The notes beneath the pieces are model-generated. The model was not told the origin of the DNA and made no database searches. It saw nothing but the letters and a program-made list of their open reading frames with translations. Shown piece by piece: positions 1 through 5,775 of a DNA stretch of 5,775 nucleotides. The translations under genes were made by a program, and so were the position numbers. This DNA is from Pseudomonadota bacterium (lineage in GTDB: Bacteria > Pseudomonadota > Alphaproteobacteria > Rhodobacterales > Rhodobacteraceae), in assembly GCA_027623875.1 (NCBI GenBank), contig JAQBUS010000096.1, positions 1 through 5,775 on the forward strand. The letters run 5' to 3'. Position 1 is the first letter of the stretch, and the number at the start of each line of letters is the position of its first letter.

Positions 1-1196
1 AAGATACACGGCGCTCTGGTTACATGTTGGAAAATGCATTAACGGCAGGTTTGACTTCAACAGGCATGAATGTTTTTCTTTTAGGTCCAATACCGACCCC
101 AGCGATTGGATTATTAACTCAGTCAATGCGGGCAGATCTTGGCATTATGATTTCAGCTTCTCATAATCCTTATGGAGATAATGGCATAAAGTTATTCGGG
201 CCTGATGGGTTCAAGTTAAGTGATCAGGCTGAATTAGAGATTGAAGCTCTTCTTAGTTCAGGGGTTGAGCCTTCTGCAGCGAAAAATATAGGTAGGGTAA
301 AACGAATTGATGATGGATTAGGCAGATATGTTGAGAGAGTTAAAAGCACTTTTCCGATTGGCTTTAGATTGGACGGCATCAAAATAGTAATTGATTGCGC
401 TAATGGAGCTGCGTATCGAGGCGCACCAGAGGCGCTTTGGGAGTTAGGCGCAGAGGTTATTCCCATTGGGATATCTCCAAATGGTTTCAATATAAATGAA
501 GGTTGCGGTTCAACTAATTTGAATGCTGCTATTGATACAGTAATTACACACCAAGCTGATCTAGGAATTTGCCTAGATGGGGATGCTGACCGGGTAATTT
601 TAATCGATGAAAAAGGTTTGGCTTCTGACGGAGATCAAATGTTAGCTTTATTGGCGACTAGGTGGGCTAAAGCCGGAATGTTGAAGAATAACACCTTGGT
701 TACTACAGTTATGTCGAATCTTGGACTGGAACGATACTTAGACGGATATGGAATAGATTTGATTCGAACCTCTGTTGGTGATCGATATGTTGTTGAAGAG
801 ATGAGGAGGGGTGGGCATAATCTTGGCGGAGAACAATCTGGGCACATAGTAATGACCGATTTTGCAACGACTGGTGATGGACTTATCGCGGCGTTACAGT
901 TTCTAGCTATTGCGCAGCGTGAAGAATGCCGTGCAAGTGATTTCACCCAATTATTCACACCGTTACCACAAAAACTTGTAAATATGATTTATACTATAGA
1001 ATCTGACCCGCTTGATTTCTCAACAGTTAAAATTGCTATAAGTCAGGCTGAAGAACTTCTTAAGGGCAAAGGAAGATTACTGGTTCGCAAATCAGGAACA
1101 GAGCCACTTCTTCGTATTATGGGTGAGTGCGACGATCAAGTTTTATTGGATGAGGTTATACATTTAGTTTCTGATGCAGTGACTCAGGTTAAGTAA
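1..1196 (+). CDS. glmM: Phosphoglucosamine mutase GlmM (5' end missing)
   Basis: The enzyme interconverts glucosamine-6-phosphate and glucosamine-1-phosphate in the cytoplasm, on the route to UDP-GlcNAc for peptidoglycan and lipopolysaccharide. The frame is open from the left edge (first full codon at 3, reading DTRRSGYMLE), so the ATG at 24 is internal. About 50 N-terminal residues are missing out of a usual length near 450. All four hallmark loops of the alpha-D-phosphohexomutase family are visible, in order: the phosphoserine loop ISASHNP, with the catalytic Ser codon at 159-161; the metal-binding loop DGDADR at 576-593; the sugar-binding loop GGEQSG near 825-842; and the C-terminal phosphate-binding loop RKSGTEP near 1086-1106. 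ISASHNP and GGEQSG separate GlmM from the phosphomannomutase/phosphoglucomutase relatives. The gene ends in TAA and overlaps the convergent transporter gene by 13 bp. No terminator hairpin is evident after it. Nothing suggests damage; the truncation is only the window edge. Confidence 0.97.
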   Translation, partial: DTRRSGYMLENALTAGLTSTGMNVFLLGPIPTPAIGLLTQSMRADLGIMISASHNPYGDNGIKLFGPDGFKLSDQAELEIEALLSSGVEPSAAKNIGRVKRIDDGLGRYVERVKSTFPIGFRLDGIKIVIDCANGAAYRGAPEALWELGAEVIPIGISPNGFNINEGCGSTNLNAAIDTVITHQADLGICLDGDADRVILIDEKGLASDGDQMLALLATRWAKAGMLKNNTLVTTVMSNLGLERYLDGYGIDLIRTSVGDRYVVEEMRRGGHNLGGEQSGHIVMTDFATTGDGLIAALQFLAIAQREECRASDFTQLFTPLPQKLVNMIYTIESDPLDFSTVKIAISQAEELLKGKGRLLVRKSGTEPLLRIMGECDDQVLLDEVIHLVSDAVTQVK

Positions 1197-2122
1197 GTTT
1201 TTAGTATTTTCTTTAAGGACCTATGCTCTGTTAAACCTATACCTACCAAAATTATAGCCAGAGCAATAAGAAGTTTTGGTGGCAATGCTTCCTGGGTGAA
1301 TATACTACTATAAATTACGGCCCATATAGGAACTTGGTAGCTAGTTAGGCTCATAAATACTGGACCTGCAGTAGTGGTAACATGAACTCGTATAACTGCC
1401 CCAATCGCGGTAGAAAAGATTGCGAGGAATAGCAAGGCACTACCGGACTCTAAAGAAAAAGTTCTTGGTAAACCCTCTATTAAAATAGCGATTGGGAAAA
1501 GGACAAGAGCGGCGCTTATTAGGGTTGCTGTAGCAAAGGAAATTGGCGGCATCGGGGGAGCCATTCGCGTTAAGATTGAACCTCCTGCATAACATGCTGT
1601 TGCGAGGAGGCAGGTTAGTTGACCCAATGCTTGGTTTTTGTCAAAGTTTTGGATACTTGGATTGAAATCAAATAGTATGATAAGCCCCATAAAACCAATA
1701 ATTAATCCACAAATTCTTTTCAGGTCTATTATTTCGTTTGATGAAAATAAAAACACTAGTGGAACGACCATGAGCGGTACTGCTCCCATTGACACACCAG
1801 CAAAAGCTGATGAAACATACTGTTGGCCCCAACTTAGTAAAGTTAAAGGTTTGGCAATATTAAAAGTGCCAATGGTGAATGCAAAAGCCCACGCTTTCCT
1901 ATTTGGAATTTTATTTAAGCCTTGCCCTACAAGCCAACCAATTACGGAAAGGGCTAACCCCCCGATCAGCACCCTAACAAATGCAGTTGTCCAAGGTCCA
2001 AATGTTTGGAGAGATACTTTAATGCATATAAAAGATGCACCCCAGACAATACCTAGCAGGAAAATTAGAAACCAGTTTAAAATTCCCGGATTTTCTGGAG
2101 AGCCTACAATATTTTTAATAAT
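1184..2122 (-). CDS. EamA/DMT-family membrane transporter, no canonical start codon
   Basis: This is an inner-membrane protein of the drug/metabolite transporter superfamily with two EamA repeats and about ten predicted helices; the substrate is unknown. The first in-frame conventional start is a GTG at 1972, giving 262 residues, but it has no ribosome binding site and falls inside the first repeat. Reading upstream in the same frame to the TGA at 2126-2128 adds a typical EamA first helix and loop: FLIFLLGIVWGASFICIKVSL, then GPWTTAFVR. The true protein is therefore likely about 310 residues, normal for the family. That extension has no ATG, GTG or TTG; ATT codons at 2120-2122, 2117-2119 and 2108-2110 are the only plausible initiators, and the coordinate given is the outer limit. 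The second repeat carries the TAGPVFMSLTSYQVPIWA segment typical of the C-terminal half. The gene lies about 56 nt downstream of ilvC on the same strand, so amino-acid efflux is conceivable but unproven. Confidence 0.85.
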   Translation of the reverse strand: MIKNIVGSPENPGILNWFLIFLLGIVWGASFICIKVSLQTFGPWTTAFVRVLIGGLALSVIGWLVGQGLNKIPNRKAWAFAFTIGTFNIAKPLTLLSWGQQYVSSAFAGVSMGAVPLMVVPLVFLFSSNEIIDLKRICGLIIGFMGLIILFDFNPSIQNFDKNQALGQLTCLLATACYAGGSILTRMAPPMPPISFATATLISAALVLFPIAILIEGLPRTFSLESGSALLFLAIFSTAIGAVIRVHVTTTAGPVFMSLTSYQVPIWAVIYSSIFTQEALPPKLLIALAIILVGIGLTEHRSLKKILKTYLT

Positions 2123-2128
2123 TCGTCA

Positions 2129-2170
2129 CTCTATTGAGAATAGAGGGGTGCTTATACGCACACCCTCTAT
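2129..2170 (-). other. Two overlapping, mutually exclusive hairpins between ilvC and the transporter gene
   Basis: Hairpin A pairs 2140-2147 with 2163-2170 (8 bp) and 2148-2151 with 2158-2161 (4 bp), with a one-base bulge at 2162 and a six-base loop. Hairpin B pairs 2129-2135 with 2139-2145 (7 bp) around a three-base loop. They share bases 2140-2145, so only one can form at a time. Hairpin A begins 9 nt after the ilvC stop in the leftward transcript and resembles a terminator stem, but no U-tract follows it in that direction. On the opposite strand a T-rich stretch appears only about 10 nt later, inside ilvC. Hairpin B ends just before the presumed start of the transporter. The pairing is seen directly; a role in attenuation, mRNA 3'-end stability or translation control is inference. 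Confidence 0.55.
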
Positions 2171-2178
2171 CGCTAAGT

Positions 2179-3201
2179 TTAGTTTTTTTCTTGATCAACT
2201 AATTTTCCAGCTGAAATCCAGGGCATCATACCTCGCAAAATCTCACCTGTTGCCTCAATTTGGTGAGCGTCATTTCTTCTACGCGTACCCCGAAAAAACG
2301 GTTTTCCAACAGCATTCTCCTGCATGAAATCTCTGACGAATTTTCCGGTTTGAATATCATCAAGAATTTCCTTCATTCTGGCCTTGGTTTCTTTGTAGGG
2401 TAAAACCCTAGGGCCACTAACGTACTCACCATATTCTGCAGTGTTTGATATGGAATAGTTCATATTTGCTATGCCACCCTCATATATAAGGTCGACAATA
2501 AGTTTCACCTCATGCAGGCATTCAAAATAAGCCATTTCTGGAGCATACCCAGCTTCAACAAGCGTTTCAAAGCCCATCCGAATTAATTCGACTATCCCTC
2601 CGCAAAGAACAGCCTGTTCACCAAATAAATCGGTTTCGCATTCTTCTCTAAAATTAGTTTCAATTATGCCCGATCGCCCCCCTCCAATAGCTGAACAGTA
2701 GCTTAAGCCGATTTCAAGAGCATTACCTGAGGCATCCTCATCCACAGCAACCAGGCAAGGTACGCCACCTCCTTTGACAAATTCGCCCCTTACTGTGTGC
2801 CCAGGGCCCTTAGGAGCCATCATTATTACATCTACACCTGATTTTGGTTCAATTAACCCAAAGTGTACATTCAAACCGTGAGCAAAAGCGATCGCAGCCC
2901 CACTACGTATATTTTCATGGACATATTTTTTATAGGTTTCTGCTTGTAATTCATCTGGCATTGTAAACATTATAAGGTCACACCAAGCAGCGGCTTCTGC
3001 TATCCCCATAACTTGTAAACCTTCGGCAGAAGCTTTCTTAGCTGAAGGTGATCCCTCTCGAAGGGCGACAACCAGGTTTTTTGCCCCACTATCTCTTAGG
3101 TTTAAGGCATGAGCATGGCCCTGAGAGCCATAACCTAGAATTGCAACTTTCTTATTTTTAATTAGATTAATGTCGCAATCTCGATCATAATAAACGCGCA
3201 T
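2179..3201 (-). CDS. ilvC: Ketol-acid reductoisomerase, class I (IlvC)
   Basis: The enzyme uses Mg2+ and a nicotinamide cofactor to isomerise and reduce 2-acetolactate or 2-aceto-2-hydroxybutyrate to the dihydroxy acids of valine/leucine and isoleucine synthesis, in the cytoplasm. It has 340 residues, the standard class I length. The N-terminal Rossmann domain has GYGSQGHAHALNLRDSG at residues 23-39. The cofactor loop ALREGSPS carries Arg48, Ser51 and Ser53, which suggests NADPH. AFAHGLN (His108) and MMAPKGPGHTVRGEF (127-141) follow. The C-terminal knotted domain has the metal ligands Asp191 and Glu195 in ETDLFGEQ, Glu227 and Glu231 in ECLHEVKL, and the substrate-binding Ser252 in SISNTAEYG. 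The protein ends MPWISAGKLVDQEKN, as is usual for proteobacterial IlvC. The ATG start has a strong ribosome binding site 7-8 nt upstream. No acetolactate synthase genes lie upstream here, so ilvC has its own promoter and is divergent from the aminotransferase gene. Confidence 0.98.
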   Translation of the reverse strand: MRVYYDRDCDINLIKNKKVAILGYGSQGHAHALNLRDSGAKNLVVALREGSPSAKKASAEGLQVMGIAEAAAWCDLIMFTMPDELQAETYKKYVHENIRSGAAIAFAHGLNVHFGLIEPKSGVDVIMMAPKGPGHTVRGEFVKGGGVPCLVAVDEDASGNALEIGLSYCSAIGGGRSGIIETNFREECETDLFGEQAVLCGGIVELIRMGFETLVEAGYAPEMAYFECLHEVKLIVDLIYEGGIANMNYSISNTAEYGEYVSGPRVLPYKETKARMKEILDDIQTGKFVRDFMQENAVGKPFFRGTRRRNDAHQIEATGEILRGMMPWISAGKLVDQEKN

Positions 3202-3207
3202 TTATAG

Positions 3208-3215
3208 TTCCTTCC
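3208..3215 (-). promoter_or_regulatory. Ribosome binding site of ilvC
   Basis: In the leftward transcript this reads GGAAGGAA, with the AAGGA core 7 nt before the ATG at 3201. It fixes the ilvC start. Confidence 0.8.
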
Positions 3216-3240
3216 AGTTTCTGAATGATAATGATGTGTG

Positions 3241-3268
3241 AATATACTTTATTTTAGTAAATTGTAAA
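3241..3268 (-). promoter_or_regulatory. Predicted sigma-70-type promoter of ilvC
   Basis: On the minus strand a TTTACA -35 box (3263-3268) and a TATATT -10 box (3241-3246) each match consensus at five of six positions and are 16 bp apart. Transcription would start near 3234, leaving a leader of only about 33 nt. That is too short for a classical leader-peptide attenuator, so any regulation would have to act at the promoter. The surrounding DNA is very AT-rich, which raises the chance of a fortuitous match, but position and orientation fit well. Confidence 0.55.
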
Positions 3269-3269
3269 A

Positions 3270-3285
3270 ATGAATTTAAATTCAT
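3270..3285. promoter_or_regulatory. 16-bp perfect palindrome, candidate operator
   Basis: The sequence ATGAATTTAAATTCAT is a perfect inverted repeat with no spacer. It lies one base upstream of the predicted ilvC -35 box, where a dimeric regulator could contact RNA polymerase as an activator or overlap it as a repressor. The regulator is unknown. AT-rich DNA produces short palindromes by chance, so this is a candidate only. Confidence 0.4.
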
Positions 3286-3514
3286 ATATTATTATTAAGG
3301 CAATTGGTAAATATAATTTTACAGGTTGAAGGCTTATTAAATCTTATAAGAAAAATATTACTTTATTTTAGGACTTTTAGGTTGTTCAAGAATTATGTTT
3401 TTAACACAAAATATGCGGGACGGCTTTTAAGGAAATTTTGAATTAAACAGGGTGATTAAGTTCATAGCTGAACGTTTGCATGTAAATTATTTAATTAGCT
3501 GATTGCAGAGATAG

Positions 3515-3548
3515 ATAGGACCTTTAACTTTTAGTCTTTCAGTCCTAT
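3515..3548 (+). repeat. 7-bp inverted repeat in the leader of the aminotransferase gene
   Basis: ATAGGAC at 3515-3521 is complementary to GTCCTAT at 3542-3548, with a 20-nt loop between. It lies about 100 bp before the aminotransferase start. No U-tract follows, so it is not a terminator. It could be a binding site with spaced half-sites, a weak RNA hairpin, or chance. Confidence 0.3.
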
Positions 3549-3637
3549 ACGGTGGTTCATTCTAAAAAAGTGTGCTTTCTGATTAAATTAAATTTGAAGC
3601 CTTTAACTAAGAGATCTTCCAAATTAAATGGAATCAT

Positions 3638-3643
3638 GGAGAA
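3638..3643 (+). promoter_or_regulatory. Ribosome binding site of the aminotransferase gene
   Basis: GGAGAA lies with its GGAG core 8 nt before the ATG at 3650. The two ATGs just upstream (3628 and 3636) are in other frames, so this site decides the start. Confidence 0.75.
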
Positions 3644-3649
3644 CCTATA

Positions 3650-4783
3650 ATGCCAATATCTTTTAATAATGTTGATCCGGATGGATTGAAAGAATTTTCA
3701 GTAGTATTCACGGATCGCTCATTGAACCATATGTCACTGTTATTTGGAACTGTGATGACTGATATTTCGTCTATGTTGAAAGAGGTATATCAAGCTAATA
3801 GTGTTGCAATTGTTCCGGGTGGTGGAACGTTTGCAATGGAAGCTGTTGCGCGTCAATTTGCCATAGATAAGACAGCACTGGTAATTAGAAACGGATGGTT
3901 TTCTTACCGTTGGAGTCAAATTTTTGAGTCTGGCCACTTTACTAGAGAGTCAATTGTATTGAAGGCTAAACAGTCCGGCAATGAACTGACATCTGGTTTT
4001 CAGCCTGTTCCGATTGAAGAAGCGGTAAGCAAAATAAAGTCTGAAAAACCAGATTTGGTTTTTGCGCCCCACGTTGAAACATCCGCTGGAATTATTTTGT
4101 CAGACAGTTATATTGAACAACTTTCGGCAGCTGCCCATTCAGTAGGCGCATTGATGGTTTTGGATTGTATCGCCAGTGGGTGTGTATGGGTGGATATGAA
4201 AAAAACAGGTGTCGACATCCTGATTTCTGCTCCTCAGAAAGGTTGGTCATCGCAGCCGTGTGCTGGGTTGGTTATGATGTCTGAGCGAGCTAGAAAAAGA
4301 ATTAACCAGACTCAATCGGATAGTTTTGCGATTGATTTAAAGAAGTGGCTGTCGATCATGGAGGTCTATGAAAGTGGTGGACATGCGTATCACTCCACGA
4401 TGCCCACAGATTCTTTGTCAGTATTCAGGGACGCCATGCTCGAAACCAAAGAGTTTGGCTTTAAAAAAGCGTATGATGCACAGTGGTATTTAGGTAATTC
4501 TGTTAGGAAAATTCTTTCTGACAAGGGTATAAAGTCGGTAGCCATGGAGGGTTTTGGTTCCCCCGGTGTCGTTGTTAGTTATACTGATGATCCACTTGTC
4601 CAAAACGGTGCAAAATTTAAGGAGATAGGTTTTCAAATTGCTGCAGGTGTTCCACTTCAGTGCGATGAACCATCGGGTTTTAGTACTTTTCGGTTGGGTC
4701 TTTTTGGACTTGATAAGCTTAAGAATCTTGAGCCTACGATTTCATCCTTAGCGGACGCAATTCATGAAGTTTTTTCTGTTTAG
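3650..4783 (+). CDS. Class V PLP-dependent aminotransferase, alanine-glyoxylate/serine-pyruvate type
   Basis: This is a 377-residue, probably cytoplasmic, fold-type I PLP enzyme in the class V group that includes alanine-glyoxylate and serine-pyruvate aminotransferases. Visible features, in order, are: a small-molecule pocket segment FTDRSLNHMS (20-29); the phosphate-cradle loop PGGGTFAMEA (56-65); PHVETSAGI (140-148), which contacts the cofactor; LDCIASG (171-177), with Asp172 facing the pyridine nitrogen; SAPQKGW (193-199), with Lys197 as the Schiff-base lysine; YHSTMPT (247-253); and FRLGLFG (347-353), where Arg348 should bind the substrate carboxylate. All catalytic residues are present, so the enzyme should be active. 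The start DPDGLKEFSVVFTDRS differs from the TPGP-type opening of standard alanine-glyoxylate enzymes, so the amino donor and acceptor cannot be assigned. It stands alone, divergent from ilvC and convergent with the hydroxylase gene, and is followed by an intrinsic terminator. A role linked to branched-chain amino acids is not supported, as that transamination normally uses class IV enzymes. Confidence 0.92.
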   Translation: MPISFNNVDPDGLKEFSVVFTDRSLNHMSLLFGTVMTDISSMLKEVYQANSVAIVPGGGTFAMEAVARQFAIDKTALVIRNGWFSYRWSQIFESGHFTRESIVLKAKQSGNELTSGFQPVPIEEAVSKIKSEKPDLVFAPHVETSAGIILSDSYIEQLSAAAHSVGALMVLDCIASGCVWVDMKKTGVDILISAPQKGWSSQPCAGLVMMSERARKRINQTQSDSFAIDLKKWLSIMEVYESGGHAYHSTMPTDSLSVFRDAMLETKEFGFKKAYDAQWYLGNSVRKILSDKGIKSVAMEGFGSPGVVVSYTDDPLVQNGAKFKEIGFQIAAGVPLQCDEPSGFSTFRLGLFGLDKLKNLEPTISSLADAIHEVFSV

Positions 4784-4838
4784 TGTATAAAAAGCTTTAG
4801 TTATTTGTTGAATGTTTAAACAAAAATAAAGAATTTCG

Positions 4839-4861
4839 AAAACTCTTATTGAGTTTTTTTT
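4839..4861 (+). terminator. Rho-independent terminator of the aminotransferase gene
   Basis: AAAACTC (4839-4845) pairs with GAGTTTT (4851-4857) around a five-base TTATT loop, and the T run continues to 4861 for eight Ts in all. It lies 55 nt after the aminotransferase stop. The stem is short and AT-rich, but the architecture is standard for an AT-rich genome. On the other strand the same stem ends in only four Ts, so it could also act weakly for the convergent hydroxylase gene. Confidence 0.75.
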
Positions 4862-4872
4862 GACCATTCCTC

Positions 4873-4897
4873 AAACTCTAACGTGCTTAGTGAGTTT
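4873..4897. repeat. Second AAACTC/GAGTTT hairpin in the convergent intergenic region
   Basis: AAACTC (4873-4878) pairs with GAGTTT (4892-4897), and TAA (4879-4881) pairs with TTA (4887-4889), around a five-base loop with a two-base bulge at 4890-4891. The outer arms are the same six bases as the terminator 12 bp to the left. In the leftward transcript it is the first hairpin after the hydroxylase stop, about 30 nt downstream, but the following bases are not a clean U-tract. It may be a backup or degraded terminator. Confidence 0.4.
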
Positions 4898-4925
4898 TAT
4901 GTTTATATGTCAATTTAATATATTT

Positions 4926-5775
4926 CTATAATGACTTAACTCCCAGTTGCATAATTTTCTTTCTTATAGGGACTGAATCATAAATCACCCCGAGCCCCGA
5001 ATTTCGCAGATCTTTAATCCATTGCGTTTCCGACATTGATACAGAGTTTAGGAGACTAATTCCCTTAGCCCGGATATTTACAGAAATTCGCCTTTTCCTA
5101 TTATATTCTTTAAGCATGTTATGGTTCCCAAGGTCATGTTTATCTGAAAGTTCACTTAGTAAACCGATGTCAGCTAGGCTCATGTTCAAACCTTGAGCGC
5201 CAATTGGTGGGATGACGTGAGCGGCTTCTCCGATTAGTGCTACCCGCTCTGCGCAAAATTTTTCTGCCACTTGAGTTATTATTGGCCAGATACTCCGATT
5301 TGAAACCAAGGTGATATTTCCTAAAATACCGCAAGATCTTTGGGTTGCAGCTATTTCGAACTTTTCCTTACTTAGCTTTAATAACTCTGCGGCATGACCA
5401 TCTTGCTCCATCCAGACGACAGCAGAGCATGGGGTCTTATTGAAGTCTTGAAGCGGAACGAAGGTAAAAGGACCACCACTCATATGAATTTCTGTTGATA
5501 TATTTTTATGTGGTCTAGTATGATTAATCGTAAATACCAACGCTTTTTGACCGCTAGTTTGTGTTTTCGAATTTATTCCTAATGTATTTCTAATAAATGA
5601 ATTTCTTCCATCAGCGCCTAAGATTAACTGGGCATCTATCACGGTACCGTCACTTACATATGCCCTTGCCTGAGTTGTCCTAGTAAGTATTTTTACCAAT
5701 TTTTGATCGTGCCTAATTTCAACATTAGGCAAAGATTGAAGTTTAGCATAAAGTTCATGGCGAATTTTATGATTT
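4926..5775 (-). CDS. UbiH/COQ6-family FAD-dependent aromatic hydroxylase (N-terminus missing)
   Basis: This is a class A flavoprotein monooxygenase of the family that hydroxylates the ring of polyprenyl-phenol intermediates in ubiquinone synthesis, at the inner face of the membrane. The frame is open to the right edge, reading NHKIRHELYAKLQSLPNVEI, so the TTG at 5732 is internal. About 282 C-terminal residues are present, and roughly the first 110, with the GxGxxG dinucleotide fold, lie outside. Visible motifs are GADGRNSFIR (about 5589-5618), the second FAD/NADPH motif of the family, and ALIGEAAHVIPPIGAQGLNMSLAD (about 5166-5237), the C-terminal FAD-ribityl motif, here GE rather than the commoner GD. 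The usual GQGLN is AQGLN. The protein ends with the helical tail typical of UbiH-like enzymes. Regioselectivity (C1, C5 or C6; UbiH-, UbiI-, UbiF- or UbiL-like) cannot be read from the sequence, so no symbol is given. It converges on the aminotransferase gene. Confidence 0.9.
   Translation of the reverse strand, partial: NHKIRHELYAKLQSLPNVEIRHDQKLVKILTRTTQARAYVSDGTVIDAQLILGADGRNSFIRNTLGINSKTQTSGQKALVFTINHTRPHKNISTEIHMSGGPFTFVPLQDFNKTPCSAVVWMEQDGHAAELLKLSKEKFEIAATQRSCGILGNITLVSNRSIWPIITQVAEKFCAERVALIGEAAHVIPPIGAQGLNMSLADIGLLSELSDKHDLGNHNMLKEYNRKRRISVNIRAKGISLLNSVSMSETQWIKDLRNSGLGVIYDSVPIRKKIMQLGVKSL

Larger units (their letters stand above)
3202..3649. other. AT-rich divergent intergenic region with no gene
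   Basis: This 448-bp gap separates two divergent genes, ilvC and the class V aminotransferase. Stops are frequent in all six frames; the longest ATG frames noticed are about ten codons and lack convincing ribosome binding sites. The ilvC-proximal third holds the predicted ilvC promoter and palindrome. The aminotransferase side holds a 7-bp inverted repeat (3515-3548) and two copies of CCTTTAACT (3521-3529 and 3600-3608). No convincing rightward promoter could be picked out, although one must exist for the aminotransferase. The length leaves room for a small RNA or a longer leader, but no known RNA family was recognised. Confidence 0.7.

Noticed and set aside
635..958. A 107-codon open frame on the minus strand
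   Set aside because: It is antisense to the conserved core of glmM, has no recognisable motif and fits a shadow frame.
2140..2170. Reading the strong hairpin after ilvC as a plain rho-independent terminator
   Set aside because: No U-tract follows the stem in the leftward direction; the T-rich run on the other strand is separated from it and lies within ilvC.
1638..2327. A 229-codon open frame on the plus strand
   Set aside because: It lies entirely antisense to the transporter and the end of ilvC, both of which have clear family motifs; its own translation shows no recognisable domain.
3395..3430. An 11-codon ATG frame (MFLTQNMRDGF) in the intergenic region, considered as a leader peptide
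   Set aside because: It has no good ribosome binding site, is not enriched in regulatory amino acids, has no attenuator hairpins after it and is 220 bp from the next gene.
3537..3573. Possible rightward promoter for the aminotransferase (TTTCAG, then TCTAAA after 18 bp)
   Set aside because: Both boxes match consensus poorly and similar matches occur throughout this AT-rich stretch, so it was not called.
4813..4822. Ten-base palindrome TGTTTAAACA after the aminotransferase
   Set aside because: It is short, AT-rich, located in a 3' untranslated region and expected by chance.
5730..5732. TTG as the start of the hydroxylase
   Set aside because: The frame stays open to the window edge with family-typical sequence, and the missing N-terminal FAD fold must lie upstream.

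Overview
The window reads as an ordinary stretch of chromosome from an AT-rich (roughly 40% GC by eye) proteobacterium, most likely an alphaproteobacterium. The lineage call rests on the style of three proteins: the RKSGTEP phosphate loop of GlmM, the short class I ketol-acid reductoisomerase, and a UbiH-family hydroxylase with a GEAAH second FAD motif. It is an inference from motif memory, not from a search. There are no tRNA or rRNA genes, CRISPR arrays, insertion sequences or phage genes.

Layout, left to right. (1) The 3' seven-eighths of glmM (phosphoglucosamine mutase, peptidoglycan and LPS precursor supply) runs rightward in from the left edge. (2) A leftward EamA/DMT-family membrane transporter converges on glmM, and the two stop ends overlap by 13 bp. 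Its reading frame continues well upstream of the only GTG start, through a clear first transmembrane helix, yet that extension has no ATG, GTG or TTG. (3) Leftward ilvC (ketol-acid reductoisomerase, valine/isoleucine/leucine synthesis) lies just upstream, and a 50-60 nt gap holding two mutually exclusive hairpins separates it from the transporter. The two genes probably share a transcript. (4) An AT-rich gap of 448 bp holds the ilvC promoter, a 16-bp perfect palindrome abutting its -35 box, and the leader of the next gene. (5) A rightward class V PLP-dependent aminotransferase of unassigned substrate follows. (6) A convergent intergenic region has an intrinsic terminator and a second hairpin built on the same arm sequence. 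(7) The C-terminal two thirds of a leftward ubiquinone-type FAD hydroxylase runs off the right edge.

The genes do not form one pathway. ilvC and the transporter are the only plausible co-transcribed pair. I see no convincing undescribed system. The points most worth checking are the missing canonical start of the transporter, the alternative hairpins just before it, and the palindrome at the ilvC promoter.
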